NCBI GenBank assembly: GCA_964355855.1
Contig: CAYHFD010000028.1
Location: forward strand, 1 to 7,848
Origin: XYD1-FULL-44-32 sp964355855
Lineage (GTDB): Bacteria > Patescibacteriota > Minisyncoccia > Phycocordibacterales > XYD1-FULL-46-19
DNA: 7,848 nt
Direction of reading: 5' to 3'
The notes beneath the pieces were generated by a model that was not told where the DNA came from, ran no database searches, and saw nothing but the letters and a program-made list of their open reading frames with translations. Below, in pieces: positions 1 through 5,221 of the stretch. Both the position numbers and the translations under genes were made by a program. Position 1 is the stretch's first letter; every line of letters begins with the position of its first letter.

Positions 1-5
1 AGGCG

Positions 6-14
6 TGGTATGAT
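6..14 (+). promoter_or_regulatory. Possible extended -10 promoter of uvrC
   Basis: TGG directly followed by TATGAT (9-14) fits an extended -10 element (TGn plus a TATAAT-like hexamer, 5 of 6). Any -35 box lies outside the window. Transcription would begin near base 21, so the hairpin at 22-46 would be at the very start of the leader. Moderate to low confidence, because only half of the promoter is visible. Confidence 0.35.
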
Positions 15-21
15 AGCAATA

Positions 22-46
22 TACCTCGTCAGCTTGCTGCGAGGTA
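22..46. repeat. Palindromic hairpin repeat, family A, left copy
   Basis: TACCTCG (22-28) pairs with CGAGGTA (40-46). After a single unpaired T (29), CAG (30-32) pairs with CTG (37-39) around a CTTG loop. A hairpin with the same layout but different stem bases lies at 7813-7833, so this is a repeat family and not a private structure. It sits 19 bases before the uvrC start, where it would be in the leader RNA. No T-run follows, so it is not an intrinsic terminator. Confidence 0.7.
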
Positions 47-64
47 GTTAATTACAATTTAGCC

Positions 65-709
65 ATGCTTTTAAGCGATTTAAAACAATTCAATCTGCCC
101 GACGAGCCGGGGGTGTATTTTTTCACCCGAAAACTCAAAAATGAGTACGGGCAAGAGCAAGGAAAGAAAACCTTGTATATTGGTAAGGCTACTTCGCTCC
201 GCGACCGCGCACGAAGCTACTTTGGGCGTGATTTGGTGGCCACTAGAGGTGGAGTGATTGTCAGAATGGTCGCCGAGTGCGACGGGCTAGAGTTCAAGAC
301 CACCAATTCGGTGTTGGAGGCGCTTATTTTAGAAGCGGCCCTGATCCGTAACCTCAAGCCTAAATATAATACTCTCCAAAAAGATGATAAGAGTTATTGG
401 TATGTGGTGGTTACTAAAGAAACCTGGCCTCGGGTACTCTCGGTACGAGAAAAAGACTTGGCCACCGAAATCGAACCAGAAAAAATCAAATATCATTTTG
501 GGCCTTTTCCTAATGCTAGTGAACTAAAAGAAGCCCTAAAGATTATCCGCAAGATTATTCCGTGGCGTGACAAGTGTGAACCTGCCAGTGGCAAGCCCTG
601 TTTTAATGCCCAACTTGGGCTGTGCCCGGGGGTGTGTTGGAACTATTACCAATCGAGATTATTTAAAAAATATCCGTCACCTCGCATTATTTTTTCAAGG
701 CAAGACTAG
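65..709 (+). CDS. uvrC: UvrC-like excinuclease, N-terminal part (frameshifted gene)
   Basis: This is the N-terminal half of UvrC, the nuclease of UvrABC nucleotide excision repair. Visible parts are a GIY-YIG nuclease domain (GVY at residues 16-18, LYIG at 37-40, conserved glutamate in the EALILE helix near 85-90) and four cysteines (171, 179, 187, 191). The cysteines match the site that binds a [4Fe-4S] cluster in E. coli UvrC. Right after Cys191 the UvrC-like sequence leaves this frame and continues in another (next entry). The last 23 residues here, up to the TAG, have no UvrC character. The start ATG at 65 suits the family N-terminus and has no Shine-Dalgarno sequence. The gene is either genuinely broken, misread in assembly, or shifted during translation; the sequence alone cannot decide. 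Confidence 0.85.
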   Translation: MLLSDLKQFNLPDEPGVYFFTRKLKNEYGQEQGKKTLYIGKATSLRDRARSYFGRDLVATRGGVIVRMVAECDGLEFKTTNSVLEALILEAALIRNLKPKYNTLQKDDKSYWYVVVTKETWPRVLSVREKDLATEIEPEKIKYHFGPFPNASELKEALKIIRKIIPWRDKCEPASGKPCFNAQLGLCPGVCWNYYQSRLFKKYPSPRIIFSRQD

Positions 710-1322
710 CGTGTTGCTTAAAACATTGACCAAAGAAATGACCGTTGAAGCTAAGAAGAAAAATTTTGAGCAGGCGGGTAAAATCCGCAATCAAATTTTT
801 GCTCTCACTCATATCAATGATATGGCCATGATCAAAGAAAATAGAGAAACGCGTGGAGTAAGAATCGAGGCCTTTGATATTGCCCACCTTTCCGGTAAAA
901 ACACAGTTGGGGTGATGACGGTTGTTTTGGGTGGGACGCCCGAAAAAGGGGCCTACCGCCAGTTTATTATAAAAGGCAAGGGGAATGATATTGTAAATGA
1001 CACGGCAAACCTACAAGAGGTATTAGAGCGTCGTCTGGCCCATAAGGAGTGGCCCCTGCCAGTGCTGTTTGTTATTGACGGTGGTAAGGCTCAACTAAAT
1101 ATAGCTAAAAAAGTTTTAGCTGAAGCGGGCTACCAGATACCGGTTGTCGCGGTGACCAAAGACGACAAACATCGACCGAAAGAAATAATTGGTGACAATA
1201 TACCAGCGCGCGATTTTGAGACGGACATACTGCTTGCCAATGCCGAGGCGCACCGTTTTGCGATTGCTTTTCATCGGCGGCGTCTTAATCGGGGATTACT
1301 TTGGCGACAAGAAAAAAAATAG
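633..1322 (+). CDS. uvrC: UvrC-like excinuclease, C-terminal part (frameshifted gene)
   Basis: Continuation of UvrC in a second frame, beginning at the TGT/GTT codons at 633-638. It contains the UVR helix that contacts UvrB (around 738-810) and the RNase H-like nuclease domain that makes the 5' incision. The likely catalytic residues are present: Asp in FDIAHLSG (codon 876), Asp in VIDGGKAQL (codon 1077) and His in EAHRFAIAFHRRR (codon 1251). The protein ends 22 residues after that His, so the C-terminal tandem helix-hairpin-helix DNA-binding domain of classical UvrC (about 600 residues) is absent. Restoring two bases at the break gives one protein of 419 residues. In-frame start codons exist (ATG 567 and 606, GTG 711), but none looks like a natural start, so this half is not expected to be a separate gene. 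Confidence 0.85.
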   Translation, partial: CVGTITNRDYLKNIRHLALFFQGKTSVLLKTLTKEMTVEAKKKNFEQAGKIRNQIFALTHINDMAMIKENRETRGVRIEAFDIAHLSGKNTVGVMTVVLGGTPEKGAYRQFIIKGKGNDIVNDTANLQEVLERRLAHKEWPLPVLFVIDGGKAQLNIAKKVLAEAGYQIPVVAVTKDDKHRPKEIIGDNIPARDFETDILLANAEAHRFAIAFHRRRLNRGLLWRQEKK

Positions 1323-1332
1323 TCTATATAAT
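1304..1332 (+). promoter_or_regulatory. Candidate promoter of the histidine kinase gene
   Basis: GCGACA (1304-1309, 4 of 6 to TTGACA), a 17-base spacer, then a perfect TATAAT (1327-1332). Only seven bases separate the -10 box from the ATG at 1340. Transcription would therefore start at or beside the first base of the start codon, giving a leaderless message. The promoter overlaps the 3' end of uvrC. Confidence 0.45.
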
Positions 1333-1339
1333 TTAGTTA

Positions 1340-2842
1340 ATGTTAACCGAAGTGGATAGTTTAAAAGCTGTAGCTTCCGGGCGTTTTATTTTCGCTCGGT
1401 GGTTTCTTCTTTTTGCTGGTATTCTAGCAATTGGTTTATTTTCATATTTTAATAATGCTCACGATTTAGTTTCTTTGTCGTCGGACGGCCCCCTAATTGC
1501 CATTTTGTTTGTAGTTGGTATTTTAAATATTTTATTTTTAATGATCTACAACTGGTCATTAAGGCACAATTCGTATGCTTGGTTGAGTTTTCTGAATGTA
1601 GTCCAGTTGGTTATTGATTTTGTTGTAATATTTTTAGCTCTAATTTTGGTTGACGACCCAACTGGATTGTTACCACTTTTATTTTTTATTCCAATTATTG
1701 AATCACTTTTTATTTTTGAATCAGCCGTGGCGCTGGTGGTTTCTGTTTTGTCGGCCGGGGTCTTAGTGGCTTTACCATATTTACCACCCCTAAATATTTC
1801 ACTATTAGAAGGGATTGTCAGCTTTAATCTTTTGCCGGCGGATAAGATTTGGCAGGTAGATCATCTGTGGATTATCGCTTTGGCCTATGTCTTATTTACC
1901 ATATTGATGTCCTATTTTATGGATATAGTGGTAAGTCTTGGTCTACAGACAGTCCGTCAACCCAAGCGGGCTAGTGGGGAAATGCGTTCACCGGCGAGTG
2001 AAGCTATTCAAGCTGAATGGATAAGAAAATACAGCAAAAAATTGGAAGAAAGCAATCGTCTTCTTCGGTCTAAAGAAATAGAGCTAACTTTAGCCAACGA
2101 AGAACTAGAAGCCTTAGAAAATGCTAAATCAGAATTTATTTCGGTTACTACCCACCAGCTACGAACACCCCTTTCAGCTATTAAATGGACTTTTAATATG
2201 ATCATTACCGAGCAGTTGGGAAAAATTAATGAGGAGCAAAAAGAATTTTTAGAAAAAGGCTATCAAAGTGCCTTGCGCATGATAAGTATTGTAAACAATT
2301 TGGTTCATATTGACCATGCTACCGCCAAAAAGGAAGATTACAATTTCGTGGCGACCGATTTAGTCCCCTTGATTGAAAATGTAATGTTTGAGTTTTCTAA
2401 CCAAGCCGAAAGCAAAAAAATTGCCCTTACTTTTAATCGGCCTGGTAATAAACTTCCACCAGCGGAGATTGATGAAAATAAAATCAGAATGATGCTAGAA
2501 AATCTTATAGACAACGCCATTAAATATACCCCCACTGGTGGAAAGATAACCATTACCCTTGCCGATGAAAAGCTAAATAGTGCTCAACCGGCGTTTAATA
2601 TATCCGTGGCCGACTCTGGGGTAGGTATCCCGCAAAATGAGCAAAATAAAATATTTCACAAGTTTTTTCGAGCCACAAATGCGCGGAGAGCTGAACCAGA
2701 CGGCAGTGGTATTGGTCTATATATTGCTAGGGATGTGGTGGTTCGCCACCAGGGAACAATGCGATTTGAGAGTCTAGAGGGTAAAGGCACCACCTTTTTT
2801 GTGGTATTACCTATTCATCAAAAAGACCAAGCTGGGGTATAA
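1340..2842 (+). CDS. Membrane sensor histidine kinase
   Basis: Two-component sensor kinase of 500 residues. Residues 1-200 hold five or six hydrophobic segments (about 16-37, 51-70, 82-104, 109-147 as one or two, 175-199) with only short loops, so there is no large extracytoplasmic sensor domain and the stimulus is probably sensed in or at the membrane. A charged, probably coiled-coil linker (225-265) leads to the HisKA dimerisation helix with phospho-acceptor His272 in TTHQLRTPLSA. The HATPase domain follows: N-box ENLIDNAIKYT (387-397), G1 box DSGVGIP (425-431), F-box KFFRA (441-445) and G2 box GSGIGL (455-460). All motifs needed for autophosphorylation are present. No PAS or HAMP domain is recognisable. 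The receiver gene 36 bases downstream is the obvious partner. No Shine-Dalgarno sequence precedes the start. The signal it senses cannot be inferred. Confidence 0.93.
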   Translation: MLTEVDSLKAVASGRFIFARWFLLFAGILAIGLFSYFNNAHDLVSLSSDGPLIAILFVVGILNILFLMIYNWSLRHNSYAWLSFLNVVQLVIDFVVIFLALILVDDPTGLLPLLFFIPIIESLFIFESAVALVVSVLSAGVLVALPYLPPLNISLLEGIVSFNLLPADKIWQVDHLWIIALAYVLFTILMSYFMDIVVSLGLQTVRQPKRASGEMRSPASEAIQAEWIRKYSKKLEESNRLLRSKEIELTLANEELEALENAKSEFISVTTHQLRTPLSAIKWTFNMIITEQLGKINEEQKEFLEKGYQSALRMISIVNNLVHIDHATAKKEDYNFVATDLVPLIENVMFEFSNQAESKKIALTFNRPGNKLPPAEIDENKIRMMLENLIDNAIKYTPTGGKITITLADEKLNSAQPAFNISVADSGVGIPQNEQNKIFHKFFRATNARRAEPDGSGIGLYIARDVVVRHQGTMRFESLEGKGTTFFVVLPIHQKDQAGV

Positions 2843-2843
2843 T
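2838..2843 (+). promoter_or_regulatory. Perfect -10 hexamer before the receiver gene
   Basis: TATAAT overlaps the last codons of the kinase gene, 36 bases before the receiver ATG. The best -35 candidates at 17-18 bases match only 3 of 6. It may be an internal promoter that gives the receiver and ligase extra expression, or chance in A+T-rich DNA. Confidence 0.3.
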
Positions 2844-2878
2844 AGGTTTATTAATTATTTGTTAACTAATTCTATATT

Positions 2879-3247
2879 ATGAGTGATGGTACAGCTAAAA
2901 AAATACTAATTGTCGAAGATGATGAGTTTCTTCGTTCTTTAACCGCCAAAAGATTAGAAAAAGAAGGCTATCAAATTAGTATCGCGGCCGATGGCGCATT
3001 GGCTTTAACTGGGCTTACGACCGAAAAACCCGATTTAGTTTTACTTGATCTTTTGCTTCCCAATGTTAATGGTTTTGAGGTTTTGGAAAAAATGGAAAAG
3101 AAAATGCCGGTGGTGGTTTTTTCTAATCTTGGGCAAAAGGAAGATATTGAAAAAGCCAAAAGTTTGGGGGCCGACGATTTTCTGATTAAAGCCAACTTCA
3201 CCCTTGACGATGTGGTGGCCAAGGTCAATAGTTATCTTAAAGGTTAA
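2879..3247 (+). CDS. Stand-alone response regulator receiver (CheY-like)
   Basis: A 122-residue protein made of one receiver domain only. The acidic pocket Glu13-Asp14-Asp15, phospho-acceptor Asp57 in LLDLLLP, conserved Ser82 and Lys104 are all present, so it should be phosphorylatable. No DNA-binding or enzymatic output domain follows, and the protein ends two residues after the last receiver helix. It must act by protein contact or pass phosphate onward rather than by binding DNA itself. The kinase gene ends 36 bases upstream and the ligase gene starts 15 bases downstream, so the kinase is the likely phosphodonor. No Shine-Dalgarno sequence is present. Confidence 0.93.
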   Translation: MSDGTAKKILIVEDDEFLRSLTAKRLEKEGYQISIAADGALALTGLTTEKPDLVLLDLLLPNVNGFEVLEKMEKKMPVVVFSNLGQKEDIEKAKSLGADDFLIKANFTLDDVVAKVNSYLKG

Positions 3248-3262
3248 TAATATAAATCGCCC

Positions 3263-4252
3263 ATGGCGAAAACTCGAGTTGGAGTAATAAGAGGTGGTAG
3301 GGGGGCAGAATATGACGTCTCTTTAAAAACTGGTTCTCAAATTCTCTGTACCTTGCCAGAAAATAAGTATTTACCCATTGATGTCCTAATAACTAAAGAC
3401 GGACTATTGCATATTTTTGGTGTGCCTATTTATCCCGAACAGCTAGGTGACTATATAGATGTCGCTTTCATTGCCTTGCATGGTGAATATGGAGAAGATG
3501 GTGGTATCCAGGCATTCCTCGATGAGTTAAGGTTGCCTTATACTGGTTCGGGTAAAGTCGCATCGGCCTTGTCTATGAACAAAGATGCTACTAAAAAAAT
3601 TCTTAAAGATGCTGGTGTCAATGTTCCCTACGGTGTTTTAATTCAAAATAAAAATGATACCCAAGAAGGAGCAAAATTTATTTTTAATAAAATTTCTCCA
3701 CCATGGGTAATAAAGCCCAACGACCGTGGGTCTTCGATCGGACTGTCTTTGGCCAGAAATTTTACTGAATTATTGCAGGGGATAGAAAACTGTTTTACCT
3801 ACACCGACACCGTTTTGGTTGAAGAATATATTCGAGGAAAAGAAGCAACTTGTGGTGTGATAGATAATTTTAGGCGTGAAAATTTGTATTCACTTATGCC
3901 AATCGAGGTTATAAGAACTGACCATCTCCATATTTTAACCTACAACGATAAATATTCCGGAAAATATAGTGGTCTGTGTCCCGGAAGATTTTCCAATGAA
4001 CAAAATATTGAGCTTCAAAAATTAGCGCGTGATATTCATAATACTATGGGCCTAAAACATTATTCTCGCAGTGATTTTGTTGTGACAGATGGTGGCGGTA
4101 TATATGCTTTAGAGGTAAATGCTTTGCCGGGGTTAACCGAGGACTCGCCGCTTCCCCAAGGTTTATTGGCCGTTGGGTCCACTCTGTCCTATTTTATCGA
4201 CCATCTGGTCGAGCTTGCTCTATCGGAAAAAAGGGGTATCATGTCTAAATAA
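3263..4252 (+). CDS. ddl: D-alanine--D-alanine ligase
   Basis: ATP-grasp ligase that joins two D-alanines for the peptidoglycan stem peptide, in the cytoplasm. Its 329 residues are normal for the family. Visible motifs: the N-terminal substrate loop RGGRGAEYDVS (10-20); HGEYGEDG (73-80); ATP-binding lysine in VIKPNDRGSSIG (149-160); EEY and GKEA around 187-195; metal-binding Asp271 in SRSDF; and the LEVNALPGLTEDSPLP block (283-298) with Glu284 and Asn286. The loop YNDKYSGKYSG (227-237) keeps a Lys-Tyr pair like that of D-Ala-D-Ala enzymes. It does not resemble the histidine-bearing loop of VanA-type D-lactate ligases. The start ATG at 3263 gives the full N-terminal motif; no ribosome-binding site precedes it, but TATAAA (3251-3256) lies six bases upstream. 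Probably co-transcribed with the receiver gene 15 bases upstream. Confidence 0.93.
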   Translation: MAKTRVGVIRGGRGAEYDVSLKTGSQILCTLPENKYLPIDVLITKDGLLHIFGVPIYPEQLGDYIDVAFIALHGEYGEDGGIQAFLDELRLPYTGSGKVASALSMNKDATKKILKDAGVNVPYGVLIQNKNDTQEGAKFIFNKISPPWVIKPNDRGSSIGLSLARNFTELLQGIENCFTYTDTVLVEEYIRGKEATCGVIDNFRRENLYSLMPIEVIRTDHLHILTYNDKYSGKYSGLCPGRFSNEQNIELQKLARDIHNTMGLKHYSRSDFVVTDGGGIYALEVNALPGLTEDSPLPQGLLAVGSTLSYFIDHLVELALSEKRGIMSK

Positions 4253-4271
4253 ATTTACTCGTCTACTATTT

Positions 4272-4583
4272 ATGAATAATTTAAATCGCAATATTTTGGT
4301 TTCCCTCGTTTTTCTGCTTATTTTATTGCTTTTTGCTGGTGGTTGGTGGTGGCGGGCTCAAGGCGAGCCAGAAGACTTGGTTGGTAGAATTAGTCAGGAC
4401 CTATCTAAATTTGAGAAAATTATTAGTGGCTGCAGGGTGGTTGGGGATTTAAATGAACAGAAAGTCTGCGACAGTCAGCTTAAAAAAATTGAAGAAAAGC
4501 TGGCTACCTACGAAAAGGAGCTAATTAAAGCCCAAATGGCCACCGTTGAAACACTGTTGGGGTCTACTACACCAGCCAAGTAG
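4272..4583 (+). CDS. Small single-helix membrane protein, unknown function
   Basis: A 103-residue protein I do not recognise. Residues 8-23 form one strongly hydrophobic segment followed by GGWWWR, which fits an uncleaved signal anchor with the rest outside the membrane. Residues 30-95 are charged and helical-looking, with a likely coiled coil at 63-92. Two cysteines (54 and 66) could form a disulphide if exported. The frame stays open upstream into the ligase gene, but the ATG at 4272, 19 bases after the ligase stop, places the hydrophobic segment at the N-terminus and is preferred. No Shine-Dalgarno sequence. It is the last gene of the kinase-receiver-ligase cluster, which suggests an envelope role; this is inference from position. 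Confidence 0.75.
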   Translation: MNNLNRNILVSLVFLLILLLFAGGWWWRAQGEPEDLVGRISQDLSKFEKIISGCRVVGDLNEQKVCDSQLKKIEEKLATYEKELIKAQMATVETLLGSTTPAK

Positions 4584-4595
4584 GTTTTTACTTTT
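4564..4595 (+). terminator. Weak possible terminator after the membrane protein gene
   Basis: CTACT (4564-4568) can pair with AGTAG (4579-4583), and the sequence continues GTTTTTACTTTTT. The stem is only five pairs with a ten-base loop and lies inside the end of the coding region, so termination would be weak. It is the only terminator-like structure before the tRNA region. Confidence 0.25.
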
Positions 4596-4610
4596 TAGAC
4601 TCTCGTAGTT

Positions 4611-4630
4611 CCTGCCTGCCGGCAGGCAGG
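4611..4630. repeat. Perfect 20-base palindrome, family B, copy 1
   Basis: CCTGCCTGCCGGCAGGCAGG is its own reverse complement. A one-base variant lies at 4899-4918. Palindromes of this sequence type are, to my recollection, common between genes in Patescibacteria genomes, sometimes invading reading frames as LPAGRQ. No T-run follows, so it is not a terminator. Confidence 0.8.
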
Positions 4631-4637
4631 TAACGGA

Positions 4638-4677
4638 CCCCAGTAGTACAAACTCGTCAACTCGTTTGACTACGGGG
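4638..4677. repeat. Bulged 14-bp hairpin
   Basis: CCCC, GTAGT and CAAAC on the left (4638-4653, with single unpaired A residues at 4642 and 4648) pair with GTTTG, ACTAC and GGGG on the right (4664-4677). This gives 14 pairs around a ten-base loop. No T-run follows. Its role is unknown; it may be part of the repeat block that includes the palindrome eight bases upstream. Confidence 0.6.
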
Positions 4678-4736
4678 CGAGAAGTAAGTAGGTTTGGATG
4701 ATGTAGGTAGAATTAAGTCCAGTTTTAAATTTAACT

Positions 4737-4808
4737 GCCCTCGTAGTTTAATGGATAGAACGCTGGCCTCCGAAGCTGGTAATGTCGGTTCGATTCCGGC
4801 CGAGAGCA
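4737..4808 (+). tRNA. tRNA-Arg (anticodon CCG)
   Basis: A complete 72-base cloverleaf. Acceptor GCCCTCG pairs with CGAGAGC; D stem GTTT/GAAC; anticodon stem CTGGC/GCTGG (two G-U pairs) around loop CTCCGAA with anticodon CCG (codon CGG); T arm GTCGG-TTCGATT-CCGGC; discriminator A at 4808. The acceptor stem has one mismatch, C against A at the third pair (4739 and 4805). The sequence goes on ACACGAA, so CCA is not encoded and must be added by tRNA nucleotidyltransferase. The last 13 bases of the gene and the base after it recur at 4961-4974. Confidence 0.92.
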
Positions 4809-4809
4809 C
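4796..4809 (+). repeat. Direct repeat copy 1 (tRNA-Arg 3' end)
   Basis: CCGGCCGAGAGCAC is identical to 4961-4974, 165 bases downstream. This copy is the end of the functional tRNA. Direct repeats that duplicate a tRNA 3' end are the usual scar of site-specific integration, but no integrase lies between the copies. Confidence 0.7.
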
Positions 4810-4898
4810 ACGAATATAATGAGTGGTTGTCGGTCAGAATTGAACCGGAGTGGGGTCGGGAGAACATATGGTCTCCCGTGGAGGAAGGCAGCGAGCGA

Positions 4899-4918
4899 CC
4901 TGCCTACCGGCAGGCAGG
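4899..4918. repeat. Palindrome family B, copy 2
   Basis: Same 20-base palindrome as at 4611-4630, with one change, A for G at 4906. CCTGCCT (4899-4905) still pairs with AGGCAGG (4912-4918). The motif AGCGAG lies on both sides (4890-4895 and 4919-4924). Confidence 0.75.
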
Positions 4919-4960
4919 AGCGAGTGTTGGAAAACCGTTGGTTTCCAAAGAGTGAGATAT

Positions 4961-4974
4961 CCGGCCGAGAGCAC
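4961..4974 (+). repeat. Direct repeat copy 2 (orphan tRNA-Arg 3' end)
   Basis: Exact second copy of 4796-4809 without a cloverleaf in front of it. It is followed by CCAG, so the local sequence GCACCCA comes close to, but does not match, a discriminator plus CCA. The tRNA-Ala promoter begins six bases later. Confidence 0.7.
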
Positions 4975-4979
4975 CCAGA

Positions 4980-5007
4980 TTGATTTTTAGGTAAGTTTTG
5001 CTATTAT
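4980..5007 (+). promoter_or_regulatory. Promoter of tRNA-Ala
   Basis: TTGATT (4980-4985, 4 of 6), a 16-base spacer, then an extended -10 element TGC-TATTAT (TG at 4999-5000, hexamer 5002-5007, 5 of 6). The predicted start near 5014 leaves a leader of about ten bases before the tRNA, as expected for a tRNA gene. It suggests tRNA-Ala is transcribed separately from tRNA-Arg. Confidence 0.5.
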
Positions 5008-5024
5008 TTATCTTGTGTTCCATT

Positions 5025-5100
5025 GGGCCCTTAGCTTAGTTGGTAGAGCGCCTCATTTGCAATGAGGAGGTCATCGGTTCGAATCCGATAGGGTCCACCA
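5025..5100 (+). tRNA. tRNA-Ala (anticodon TGC)
   Basis: Complete 76-base cloverleaf with encoded CCA. Acceptor GGGCCCT pairs with AGGGTCC and includes the G3-U70 wobble pair that alanyl-tRNA synthetase recognises. D stem GCTT/GAGC; anticodon stem CCTCA/TGAGG around TTTGCAA, giving anticodon TGC (codon GCA); T arm ATCGG-TTCGAAT-CCGAT; discriminator A. Unlike the neighbouring tRNA-Arg, the terminal CCA is in the DNA. No mismatch is seen. Confidence 0.96.
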
Positions 5101-5121
5101 TATTTGATTTGCCGAAGAAGT

Positions 5122-5146
5122 TGCCTCGGGGCTTCGCCCCTCGGCA
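5122..5146. repeat. Palindromic repeat after tRNA-Ala
   Basis: TGCC-TC-GGGGC (5122-5132) and GCCCC-TC-GGCA (5136-5146) form a hairpin around TTC with one TC/TC internal mismatch. It lies 22 bases after the tRNA. Because few T residues follow, it is more likely a dispersed palindrome than a terminator, although it may stabilise the tRNA precursor 3' end. Confidence 0.6.
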
Positions 5147-5150
5147 TTGG

Positions 5151-5215
5151 TTTCCGCCAAGAAATTCCAGGGGGTTTTGAATTCCGCCAAAAGAATTCCC
5201 GCCGAAAGTCGGCGG
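5151..5215. repeat. Short repeat block (TTCCGCCAA, GAATTC, hairpin)
   Basis: TTCCGCCAA occurs at 5152-5160 and 5182-5190. GAATTC occurs at 5179-5184 and 5193-5198. CCGCCGA (5199-5205) and TCGGCGG (5209-5215) form a perfect seven-pair hairpin around AAG. The block fills the space between the tRNA-Ala palindrome and the aminotransferase remnant, and probably belongs to the same class of dispersed intergenic repeats. Confidence 0.5.
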
Positions 5216-5221
5216 TTCCCA

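Larger units (their letters stand above)
4584..4736. other. Non-coding stretch with repeats upstream of tRNA-Arg
   Basis: No supportable gene. It contains the 20-base palindrome at 4611-4630, the bulged hairpin at 4638-4677 and a tandem repeat of AACTCGT (4651-4657 and 4659-4665). A nine-base stretch (4602-4610) is identical to part of the tRNA-Arg 5' end. A TAGAAT hexamer at 4708-4713 (5 of 6 to TATAAT) could be the -10 box for tRNA-Arg, but no matching -35 box is visible. Confidence 0.6.
4810..4979. other. Hairpin-rich segment between the two tRNA genes
   Basis: No coding region is visible. Successive hairpins are: CGGTCA/TGACCG with a bulged A (4831-4847); CGGGAGA/TCTCCCG around an eight-base loop (4857-4878); the palindrome variant (4899-4918); and TTGGAAA/TTTCCAA with an inner CC/GG (4927-4948). 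The segment ends in the second copy of the tRNA-Arg 3' end. I compared it by eye with SRP RNA, tmRNA, RNase P RNA and a second tRNA and saw no fit. It could be an unrecognised structured RNA, a small mobile element or decayed duplicated DNA. Confidence 0.5.

Noticed and set aside
4173..4271. N-terminal extension of the small membrane protein into the ligase gene
   Set aside because: It overlaps a strongly conserved ligase C-terminus in another frame; the ATG at 4272 places the hydrophobic anchor at the N-terminus.
4840..4930. SRP RNA, tmRNA or a second tRNA in the inter-tRNA segment
   Set aside because: The SRP domain IV core is not matched, no cloverleaf can be drawn, and a minus-strand T-arm-like GGTTCAATTC lacks a pairing stem.
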